Shown here one piece after another: positions 1 to 6,613 of a stretch of DNA of 32,000 nucleotides. Both the position numbers and the translations under genes were made by a program. This DNA is from Acidobacteriota bacterium (GTDB taxonomy: Bacteria; Acidobacteriota; Polarisedimenticolia; JBFMGF01). The notes below the pieces were generated by a model. The model did not search any database, was not told where the DNA came from, and saw only the letters and a program-made list of their open reading frames with translations. The stretch spans positions 1-32,000 of the forward strand of contig JBFMGF010000054.1 of assembly GCA_040752675.1 (NCBI GenBank). Reading direction: 5' to 3'. Position 1 is the first letter of the stretch; each line of letters starts with the position of its first letter.

Positions 1-1529
1 ACGGTCACCGTTTCCTGCATGCCTGGATCGGCATTCAGATCGCGATCGCCGACGAGCAACCCGATGTCTGCTCCGCAGGCGTAGTATGGTTTGGTCATCG
101 TGATCTTGAACGGTTCCGCCATCTCCGACAACGTCGCGATGGAGGTTCTGATGGCAGCATAGAACAGAGAGGGATCACCGCAATTGGCTATCGTATCCGT
201 TGACTGGTGATAGTAAGGATAGTTGCCGCCGTGGCCGCAGTATCCCTCGTTATCGGTGATCCCGCATATGGCAGGGTATCCGTTCTGCCAGAAGGGGTAG
301 TGATCGGATACGGTAAGGCTGGGGCAGTAGAAGTCGTCGACCACAAGACCGGTATTGTACTTCACTGAGCATTCGTCAAAGAGCTCTCCGAGCCACTGCG
401 ATGGCCCGTTGTAGTTCACATCCAGATTCTCTGGATTCGGGATGCCATCCCCCTCCCAGCCGTTCATGTCCATGTTGATGACGCCAAGGATGTTCTCGCC
501 TTTGGCAAGAGCATCGTCTGCATAGTAGTTGCTGCCGAGAAGACCCTGCTCTTCGCCCGTGACGTTGAGGTATTTCACCGTACTCTTGAAAGCCCAGCAG
601 CTCATCACCTGTGATGACTCTAAGACGGTGACGCTGCCGGATGCATTATCATTTGCTCCCGGTGCTGGCGGAGTGGCAGGGAGATCATCAAGATGCCCCT
701 CGGTGATGTAGATCTGATCGGGATAGAGTCCCCCTTCCTGGGTGGCGACAACGTTGGGAGCGTGAGAAGGATTCCAGTCCTGATAGATCACGGGCAACTT
801 CTTACTCTCATAATGGTTCTTGCAGTATGCCGCCGCATCCCTGCAGCCCTGATGCGTGGAATAACGAGTTCCGGTCGGCGGATTGTCCGTGAGATCCTGC
901 CAGAACTTATCGATGTCAGCCGTCTTGACCTGATCGACTATCTTCTGAACGAGCGGATTTGCAGGCCCGAGAGAAGATTCGGCCGATGCCGCAGGATCGC
1001 CGGATTGCCTGGAACTCTTCCACTTGTTCCAGCGATCATTCTCTCTAGGAGTTTTCATCGCCTCATGGGGCATCCTGCTCACGAAGACTCTCGCTCCTTC
1101 AAGAGTCTCAAAGGATGTATCCCTGTCCACACGGACGAGAATCCAGTTCTCCTCTTCGTGGAGGATGGTTCCCAGAGCATGGATAGCATCCATGTCCGAA
1201 TCTGACCGCAGACCGATCACAAAGTAATCCGAAGACGCTGGGTCGTCATGTAGGATCGTGGTTTGATATCCATTTTCGTTAAGCCATCGGAGATGTTCAT
1301 CATTCCCTTCAACGAAGAGAGATAATCGCATCTCCATGACAACCGGAACACCGCTGGCGAGGAATGTGGATAGGTCTTCCATTCCCTGCCTCTCCACACG
1401 TAGCAAATATAAACCCGATCCATCCTTTCGTTCTTGAATCTCCGCAGCCGCGAAAGCAGAAGTCGAAAAAAGAGAAGCCATAAAAATAAAAACTATGGCA
1501 ATAATAGTAAAGACTTTCCTAACCTGCAT
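1..1529 (-). CDS. Secreted M28-family zinc aminopeptidase (partial, C-terminus beyond left edge)
   Basis: Reading the minus strand from the ATG at 1529 gives an open frame of 509 codons that runs off the window. It opens with a signal peptide (MQVRK, a hydrophobic core, then STSAFA). A prodomain-like region of about 200 residues follows, then a peptidase domain with the full M28 signature in order: GHLDD (zinc His and Asp), ANDNASG (bridging Asp), GEEQGLLGS (catalytic Glu pair), NMDMNGW (zinc Asp), DHYPFW and HQSTDT (last zinc His). In this family two zinc ions remove N-terminal residues from peptides, so the product should be an exported, active exopeptidase. The start is fixed by AGGAGG five bases upstream of ATG and by the signal peptide. 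The gene stands alone, divergent from the glycerate kinase. Any C-terminal domains lie outside the window. Confidence 0.92.
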   Translation of the reverse strand, partial: MQVRKVFTIIAIVFIFMASLFSTSAFAAAEIQERKDGSGLYLLRVERQGMEDLSTFLASGVPVVMEMRLSLFVEGNDEHLRWLNENGYQTTILHDDPASSDYFVIGLRSDSDMDAIHALGTILHEEENWILVRVDRDTSFETLEGARVFVSRMPHEAMKTPRENDRWNKWKSSRQSGDPAASAESSLGPANPLVQKIVDQVKTADIDKFWQDLTDNPPTGTRYSTHQGCRDAAAYCKNHYESKKLPVIYQDWNPSHAPNVVATQEGGLYPDQIYITEGHLDDLPATPPAPGANDNASGSVTVLESSQVMSCWAFKSTVKYLNVTGEEQGLLGSNYYADDALAKGENILGVINMDMNGWEGDGIPNPENLDVNYNGPSQWLGELFDECSVKYNTGLVVDDFYCPSLTVSDHYPFWQNGYPAICGITDNEGYCGHGGNYPYYHQSTDTIANCGDPSLFYAAIRTSIATLSEMAEPFKITMTKPYYACGADIGLLVGDRDLNADPGMQETVT

Positions 1530-1576
1530 TGATTCCTCCTTCGCTACAACCTGTTACAAATGGCGTTTCGACATTA

Positions 1577-1605
1577 AGTATACTCTGCGATTCACTTCCA
1601 GTCCA
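1577..1605 (-). promoter_or_regulatory. Probable sigma70-type promoter of the M28 peptidase gene
   Basis: On the minus strand TGGACT (1600-1605) and TATACT (1577-1582) are separated by 17 bp. This places transcription start near 1570, giving a leader of about 40 nt with an AGGAGG ribosome site just before the ATG at 1529. The -10 is 5/6 to consensus and the -35 is 4/6. Confidence 0.5.
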
Positions 1606-1632
1606 GGAGAATTCTTGATACTATCTAAGACG

Positions 1633-1662
1633 TTGAGTTCACGTCAGTTAAGGGAATATAAT
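1633..1662 (+). promoter_or_regulatory. Sigma70-type promoter of the glycerate kinase gene, almost leaderless
   Basis: TTGAGT (1633-1638), an 18-bp spacer and a perfect TATAAT (1657-1662). Initiation about seven bases after the -10 falls near 1669, only about four bases before the ATG at 1673. There is no Shine-Dalgarno sequence at normal distance; AAGGGA ends 17 bases upstream. The transcript is therefore predicted to be leaderless or nearly so. Confidence 0.6.
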
Positions 1663-1672
1663 TGAACAGCTT

Positions 1673-3025
1673 ATGAACGTTGTTGAAAGATTAAAAGAAG
1701 ATGCGGCGATCATTTTCAGGGCAGCATTGAAGGCCGCCGATCCCTACGAAGCGGTCAAGGGCGAACTTTGCCGCGATGGAAGCCAGCTTACCGTAGGCAA
1801 TCGCCGATATGACCTCAGGAAATTCAGAAATATCTTTGTCCTCGGAGCAGGAAAAGGTAGCGGCAGGATGGCACAGGCTATCGAAGATGTCCTGGGTCAT
1901 CGGTTGCTTTCACGGGTGACGGAAGGACTCATCGTCGTCAAGTATGGCTGTTCGGCTCCGCTGAAGAAGATAAAGATTCACGAGGCCGGACATCCAATTC
2001 CCGACCGCCAGGGTCTGATTGCATCAAAAAAGATCCTTGAGCTTCTCAGTCGCACCAGCGAAGAGGATCTGGTCATCACTCTTATTTCCGGCGGCGGCTC
2101 CGCCCTCCTTCCCGCTCCCCGTGAAGGGATCAAACTCAGGGACAAACAAAAACTGACCGACATCCTTCTCAAGTGCGGGGCAAGCATCCGCGAAATCAAT
2201 ACTGTCCGAAAGCATCTCTCGATGTTGAAGGGGGGCCAGTTGGCCATGCGGGCTTACCCATCCGTAATGATATCTCTCATACTCTCCGACATCGTTGGCG
2301 ACCCGATCGATTCAATCGCATCTGGACCCACCGCTCCAGATCGAACGACGTTTAAGGATTGCATGGAAATCCTCAAGAGATACAGAATCGAGAGAAAAAC
2401 CCCCGCCAGCATCCTGCGATTTCTCGAAAAGGGGATGAGCGGGCAGATCGAAGAAACTCCTGAAGAGGATGACCCGGCTTTCCTGAAGACACAGAACCTG
2501 ATCGTGGGGAACAATCTCAAATCGGCAAGAGCTGCTCGTCAGAAAGCGAAGGAGTTCGGATACAACGCACTCATCCTGTCGACGATGCTGGAAGGAGAAG
2601 CAAGAGAAGCTGCCAGAGTCCATGCATCGATGCTGAAGGAAGTTCTCAAATCTGGAAACCCTGTAAGGAGCCCAGCCTGCATCATCTCTGGAGGAGAAAC
2701 GACCGTGACCGTTAGAGGCAAAGGACTCGGCGGGCGGAACCAGGAGTTCGTCCTTGCCTCGGCTATTGAGATCGACGGGTTGAAGAACGCTGTGGTGCTG
2801 AGCGCTGGAACCGATGGAACCGATGGTCCTACCGATGCTGCCGGAGCGATCGCCGATGGCTTCACGGTCTCGAGAGCCTGCGGACTCAAGATGGATCCCC
2901 GGAAGTATCTTGATAGCAACGATTCCTACCATTTCTTCAAAGAGCTGGGCGACCTCATCGTAACAGGTCCTACAGGCACTAACGTCATGGACATCCGCAT
3001 TATGCTCATCGATAAGGAAGATTGA
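1673..3025 (+). CDS. Glycerate 2-kinase, MOFRL family (GckA/TtuD type)
   Basis: The 450-residue product matches the usual length and layout of the class II glycerate kinases. These phosphorylate D-glycerate with ATP to 2-phosphoglycerate, linking hydroxypyruvate or tartronate metabolism to glycolysis in the cytoplasm. The N-terminal part contains GAGKGSGRMA, ISGGGSALLPAP and the SDIVGDPIDSIASGPTAPD stretch. The C-terminal MOFRL domain has SGGETTVTVRGKGLGGRNQE and GTDGTDGPTDAAGA. The start at 1673 gives the expected family N-terminus (a helix ending FRAALKAADPYEAV). No related metabolic gene is adjacent; the gene has its own promoter and is followed 66 bp later by the helical-repeat cluster. 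Some family members prefer other substrates, which the sequence alone does not settle. Confidence 0.93.
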   Translation: MNVVERLKEDAAIIFRAALKAADPYEAVKGELCRDGSQLTVGNRRYDLRKFRNIFVLGAGKGSGRMAQAIEDVLGHRLLSRVTEGLIVVKYGCSAPLKKIKIHEAGHPIPDRQGLIASKKILELLSRTSEEDLVITLISGGGSALLPAPREGIKLRDKQKLTDILLKCGASIREINTVRKHLSMLKGGQLAMRAYPSVMISLILSDIVGDPIDSIASGPTAPDRTTFKDCMEILKRYRIERKTPASILRFLEKGMSGQIEETPEEDDPAFLKTQNLIVGNNLKSARAARQKAKEFGYNALILSTMLEGEAREAARVHASMLKEVLKSGNPVRSPACIISGGETTVTVRGKGLGGRNQEFVLASAIEIDGLKNAVVLSAGTDGTDGPTDAAGAIADGFTVSRACGLKMDPRKYLDSNDSYHFFKELGDLIVTGPTGTNVMDIRIMLIDKED

Positions 3026-3091
3026 TGCGGCTCCTCGCAATGAGCGGGCAGTTTCGATAAAATACAGGACAAAAAGCCGGCTGAGGTTAGT

Positions 3092-3853
3092 ATGTCTCAG
3101 GATGAGACTTTGCATCAGAAAGGGATGACGGCTACATCCGAAGAGCTTTACGCAAACCTCGAAAGGGCTGCCCCGTCTTATGCAGATGGCGCACTCTCCA
3201 ATCCGGCGATCGATGAAAATCACGTCACAATGCTCCTCAAGAATCCAAGACTTACATGCTCTCTTATCGAAAGGATCTGCAATAATACCCGATGGACGAA
3301 AGTTTACAGAATCAAGGTGGGGATCGTGAATCATCCCCATACTCCCAGGCATCATGGGCTGAACCTCATCAAATTTTTATTCTGGAAAGACCTCCTGAGC
3401 GTCGCCGATAATTACCGCCTGTCTCCTCCTCTGAGAAGGATCGCAGAAGAATTGATCAAGGCGAGGCTGGATGAGATGGCTCTGGGAGAGAAGATCTCCC
3501 TCGCTCGGGCAGCCACCCGTCCGCTCATTGCGAAGCTCCGGGAGAGCAGGGAGCCGAGGATCATAGAAGCCCTCCTGAAGAACTGGAGAACCGTCGAAGA
3601 GGACGTGGTGACTATCGCGAATGACGAGAATGTTTCTCCGGAGATTCTTTCCATTATCGCGCGGGATCAGAAATGGGGATTGCAATATCCCGTCAGGATG
3701 GCCATTCTCATGAATGATAGGACTCCCGTCCATGACTCCCTGAGATCTCTTAACGGACTTCTCAGGAAAGACCTGGAGCATCTCAGGGATAACAAGAAGC
3801 TTAGGACTATCCTCAAGATTGCCGCCACGAGACGCCTGGAGAACCTTCGCTAA
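3092..3853 (+). CDS. Helical-repeat protein with two copies of an 86-residue module (unknown function)
   Basis: I do not recognise a named family. The 253-residue product has no signal peptide or membrane segment and is predicted cytoplasmic and mostly alpha-helical, resembling HEAT or leucine-rich-variant solenoids. Residues 40-125 and 167-252 align without gaps. Both have Glu at module position 3, Val at 6, Trp at 29, Tyr at 33, Thr-Pro at 45-46, Leu at 57, Asp-Leu at 61-62 and Ala at 79. The same module forms the C-terminus of the protein encoded at 4480-5580. A GAGG ribosome site sits a few bases before the ATG. The position beside a RodZ-like gene, with a paralogue on its other side, suggests a scaffold or partner role at the inner membrane. 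That is inference. Confidence 0.7.
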   Translation: MSQDETLHQKGMTATSEELYANLERAAPSYADGALSNPAIDENHVTMLLKNPRLTCSLIERICNNTRWTKVYRIKVGIVNHPHTPRHHGLNLIKFLFWKDLLSVADNYRLSPPLRRIAEELIKARLDEMALGEKISLARAATRPLIAKLRESREPRIIEALLKNWRTVEEDVVTIANDENVSPEILSIIARDQKWGLQYPVRMAILMNDRTPVHDSLRSLNGLLRKDLEHLRDNKKLRTILKIAATRRLENLR

Positions 3854-3903
3854 AATAGAATCATTATCCCACAACCCCTTGCACAGAATAGCTGATAATT
3901 TTC

Positions 3904-3932
3904 TTGCAATCATTGGCAGGCATGGATATCAT
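3904..3932 (+). promoter_or_regulatory. Probable promoter upstream of the RodZ-like gene
   Basis: TTGCAA (3904-3909), 17-bp spacer, TATCAT (3927-3932). Initiation near 3939 would give a leader of about 70 nt before the ATG at 4011. The 157-bp gap from 3854 to 4010 holds no other convincing gene. Confidence 0.45.
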
Positions 3933-4010
3933 TTTTCAAGGAGGGCACCGGTCCGTGTGAAACATTGCATTTCTCATGGCAGAGATGAAACGGTCTCACA
4001 GGAATAGAGA

Positions 4011-4472
4011 ATGTCATCGTTCGGTGAAGAGCTAAGGAGAGAAAGGGAGCTGCGGGGCATCACGTTGAGAGAGATTGCCGACAGCACAAAGATCAACATC
4101 CGTTTCCTCGAAGCTCTTGAGAACAACGACTTCAAGCATCTTCCAGGAGAGATCTTCAACAAGGGGTTCGTGAGGGCTTACGCCGCTCATATCGGGCTTG
4201 ATCCGGAGAGGATGGTAAACAGCTATCTGCTGGAACTCTCCAGGCAGGCAGAAAAGGAAAAGGGCCAGATGAAGTTCGCTCCAATTCTGAAATCTGAAAA
4301 GCCGAAGAGAAGGAGATCAAAACTCATCTTCATAATCCTTGTGATCCTTGCCGCCCTTGCGGCTCTCATACTCCTGCGGTACCGACAATGGAGTATTGCC
4401 GGGGAGATTTCCGATATTCCATCGGCTGAAGATGGAAGAGTAGAAGATTCAAGATCATACCCGGCGAAGTGA
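4011..4472 (+). CDS. Short RodZ-like protein: cytoplasmic helix-turn-helix plus one membrane segment
   Basis: Residues 1-75 form the xre-like HTH_25 domain typical of RodZ: FGEELRRERELRGITLREIA, then FLEALENNDFKHLPG and an FNKGFVRAYA helix. A basic stretch (KPKRRRSK, about 97-104) precedes a single membrane segment at about 104-122, followed by only about 30 residues. Escherichia coli RodZ binds MreB through its HTH domain and carries a large periplasmic domain. Here that domain is missing, so the protein is far shorter than canonical RodZ (153 against more than 300 residues). The start is supported by AGGA eight bases upstream. The gene lies between two paralogous helical-repeat genes, 7 bp before the second, suggesting shared function. 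No mreB, mreC or rodA lies in the window, so a cell-shape role is inference. Confidence 0.75.
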   Translation: MSSFGEELRRERELRGITLREIADSTKINIRFLEALENNDFKHLPGEIFNKGFVRAYAAHIGLDPERMVNSYLLELSRQAEKEKGQMKFAPILKSEKPKRRRSKLIFIILVILAALAALILLRYRQWSIAGEISDIPSAEDGRVEDSRSYPAK

Positions 4473-4479
4473 CAGGTCA

Positions 4480-5580
4480 ATGATGGAAGAAAGCATCGGG
4501 GAAAAGGAAACTCAGCCGACGAAGGGGTTTGATCTTATCGAGAAACTAATTCTCGACGGTGAGGCTCCGCCCCACATCCGGATGGCCGCAGCAAAGGGAG
4601 CTCTACCGCTACCCCCCCTCTCTCTTCTCCGCCTCAAAGTCTTTCTCCTCGGCGATGCGGACAGCTCCGTGAAAGCGGAAGCCTCCAGGCAACTGAAAGC
4701 TTATTCCGAAGATGAACTCTTCAGGATGCTCGCGGAAAAGAGATGCCATCCATCGGTCCTTCTTCATTTTGCGATCGATAGAAGAGACGATAAAAGATTC
4801 CTCGAGGTGATACTTCAGAACCCCTCCGCGGATGACGGGACCCTCGCCCGGATCGCGGAGACGGCTTCAGCCGACGTCGTGGAGCTTCTCATCACGAACG
4901 AACAGAGGCTTATCGCCTCTCCATCCCTTGTCGATGCCATCGAGAAGAATCCACGGCTAAACGACCTGTTGAAGACGAAGCTCACAGAATTGAAGGAAAA
5001 ATTCCTGAAAGGAGAGGCCAGAGCAGAACCGGTTGTCGAGACCACCGAAGAGTCTGTGGAAGAACTCTCCGAGATCGATGTCGATGCAGTCATCGGCGAC
5101 AGCTACATCCTTGATGGATACGAATTCGAATCAGAGCCACAGGATGTGCGGAATGTCTATAAAAACATCATGACTATGAGCGTCCCGGAAAAGATCATGA
5201 GGGCTCTCAAAGGGTCGCTCGCCGAGCGGAGGATCCTCGTCCGCGACTCCAACAAGATCGTCTCCCTGACCGTTCTTCAGAATCCCAAACTCTCAGAACA
5301 GGAAGTGGAAATCATCGCAGCGGCAAAGAACGTAGATGAGGAGATCCTCAGGGAAGTCGGAAGATCCAGAGAGTGGACGAAGCATTATGGTGTGTTGCTG
5401 AATCTCGTGAAGAACCCCAAGACACCCCCAGGGATTTCCACGTCACTGATCCACAGGCTCACGAACACGGACCTGAAGCAGATGCAGAATGATAAAAACG
5501 TTCCCGAGTTAATCCGCGGGATGGCAAAGAAGGTTCTTTCTTCCAGGACACAGCAGGCCTCGCCTTTGAAAAAGAAATGA
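4480..5580 (+). CDS. Helical-repeat protein, paralogous at its C-terminus to the 3092-3853 product
   Basis: The 366-residue protein has no signal peptide or membrane segment. The N-terminal half looks like HEAT or leucine-rich-variant repeats, with short helix pairs such as IRMAAAKGALPLPPLSLLRL and NPSADDGTLARIAE. A Glu-rich acidic linker follows at about 185-210. Residues 271-356 are a single copy of the 86-residue module found twice in the gene at 3092. By eye about 18 of 86 positions match the first copy there, including the W-x3-Y and N-P-x-T-P blocks. The protein ends in a Lys-rich tail. The gene starts 7 bp after the RodZ-like stop with tandem ATGs (4480 and 4483), so the two are almost certainly co-transcribed. 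Its function is unknown; a protein-protein scaffold is the most conservative reading. Confidence 0.7.
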   Translation: MMEESIGEKETQPTKGFDLIEKLILDGEAPPHIRMAAAKGALPLPPLSLLRLKVFLLGDADSSVKAEASRQLKAYSEDELFRMLAEKRCHPSVLLHFAIDRRDDKRFLEVILQNPSADDGTLARIAETASADVVELLITNEQRLIASPSLVDAIEKNPRLNDLLKTKLTELKEKFLKGEARAEPVVETTEESVEELSEIDVDAVIGDSYILDGYEFESEPQDVRNVYKNIMTMSVPEKIMRALKGSLAERRILVRDSNKIVSLTVLQNPKLSEQEVEIIAAAKNVDEEILREVGRSREWTKHYGVLLNLVKNPKTPPGISTSLIHRLTNTDLKQMQNDKNVPELIRGMAKKVLSSRTQQASPLKKK

Positions 5581-5630
5581 TACCCTCTTGTATAAAGCCT
5601 TAGCGAGGTAAACCTTCAACCATACGAATT

Positions 5631-5651
5631 ATCTTAAAACACTTTTAAGAT
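5631..5651. repeat. Perfect 9-bp inverted repeat with a 3-bp centre
   Basis: ATCTTAAAA (5631-5639), centre CAC, TTTTAAGAT (5643-5651). It lies in the 202-bp gap between the second helical-repeat gene and the PP2C gene, 24 bp upstream of the PP2C -35. No T-run follows, so it does not look like an intrinsic terminator. An operator or mRNA-end hairpin is possible. Confidence 0.6.
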
Positions 5652-5674
5652 GCTAGCCATATAAGTTAATGAGC

Positions 5675-5703
5675 TTGACAGAGAGGCAGGCAATACCTAA
5701 AAT
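5675..5703 (+). promoter_or_regulatory. Strong sigma70-type promoter of the PP2C phosphatase gene
   Basis: Perfect TTGACA (5675-5680), 17-bp spacer, TAAAAT (5698-5703). Initiation near 5710 gives a leader of about 73 nt. The leader contains a hairpin: CAGC/GCTG outer arms (5715-5718 and 5744-5747) and GGAAGA/TCTTCC inner arms (5723-5728 and 5735-5740). Confidence 0.65.
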
Positions 5704-5782
5704 TTTCTTCTCTACAGCATGAGGAAGAGATGCATCTTCCAGAGCTGCCAGGCAAGAGATAAGTAAGAGAAAGAGCTCATCG

Positions 5783-6550
5783 ATGGAATTAAAGTGTTTT
5801 GCAATATCGGATTCCGGGCTCAAGAGAGAACATAACGAAGACTCTTGCATCGCAGACCCGAACATTGGTTTCTTTGCCGTCGCCGACGGTATGGGAGGCC
5901 ATGCTGCCGGAGAGGTCGCATCAAGGATTGCCGTAGATGCGGCTTACGACTTCTTTAAGAATCACATCGACTCTTCCTCAGAGGGGAACGCTGCCTGCAC
6001 TCCTGGCCTGCCCAGGGACACCACCCTGTTGAAACAGGCAATCCTCAATGCAAACAGGAGTATCATCTCATCAGTCCGCTCTAATGGTGAATTGAGGGGG
6101 ATGGGGACGACAATAGTTGCCGCCAAGATCAGCGGTGACACACTTACTGTTGGATTTGTCGGAGATAGCAGGGCTTATCTGATAAGAAAGGGCAGGATTA
6201 CTCAGATCACGACGGACCACTCCTGGGTGAATGAACAGATCAAGAACGGATTGATGAGGAAGAGCGATGCCGAAGGACATCCCCTGAGGAACGTTATTAC
6301 AAGGGCCCTGGGAATCAACGAGAATGTCGCAGTCGACGTGACGAACCAGAAGCTCGAACACGATGACATCCTGATCCTATGCTCGGATGGCTTGAATACA
6401 TCCCTCTCCGATCACGAGATTCTGGACTCAGTCATCGCTCATAAAGGACACAACAAAGACATAGAACGGATCGGCCACGACCTCATAGAAAAAGCCAACT
6501 CCAACGGCGGCGAGGACAACACAACAATCATCCTTATCTACATCCTTTAG
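5783..6550 (+). CDS. PP2C-family serine/threonine protein phosphatase (Stp/PrpC type)
   Basis: The 255-residue, single-domain cytoplasmic protein has the PP2C signatures in order: SDSGLKREHNEDS, VADGMGGHAAGEVAS (metal Asp and following Gly), RGMGTT, VGDSRAYL, LCSDGLN and the final GGEDNTT metal site. The metal-binding Asp residues all appear present, so it should be active with Mn or Mg on phospho-Ser/Thr. The length is typical of bacterial Stp1 or PrpC. These enzymes usually oppose a PASTA-type kinase, but no kinase gene lies in the window. It has its own promoter and follows the helical-repeat/RodZ cluster on the same strand, so a functional link is possible but unproven. The ribosome site is weak (AGAGAAAGAG). 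Confidence 0.93.
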   Translation: MELKCFAISDSGLKREHNEDSCIADPNIGFFAVADGMGGHAAGEVASRIAVDAAYDFFKNHIDSSSEGNAACTPGLPRDTTLLKQAILNANRSIISSVRSNGELRGMGTTIVAAKISGDTLTVGFVGDSRAYLIRKGRITQITTDHSWVNEQIKNGLMRKSDAEGHPLRNVITRALGINENVAVDVTNQKLEHDDILILCSDGLNTSLSDHEILDSVIAHKGHNKDIERIGHDLIEKANSNGGEDNTTIILIYIL

Positions 6551-6613
6551 TATCTCGTCCTGTTTGATAGTTTTTAAAAGCCATCATCTGAGGAAATTGA
6601 TGTTCTTTGAGGC

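Noticed and set aside
2312-3355. 347-codon open frame antisense to the glycerate kinase
   Set aside because: It lies opposite a well-conserved gene and its translation shows no family motif or ribosome site; it is a shadow frame.
3819-4007. Small open frame between the first repeat gene and the RodZ-like gene
   Set aside because: It overlaps the end of the repeat gene and the promoter at 3904-3932, with no ribosome site or recognisable sequence.
6551-6613. Possible terminator between the convergent PP2C and MXAN_6640-like genes
   Set aside because: No stable inverted repeat is visible in the 63-bp gap.
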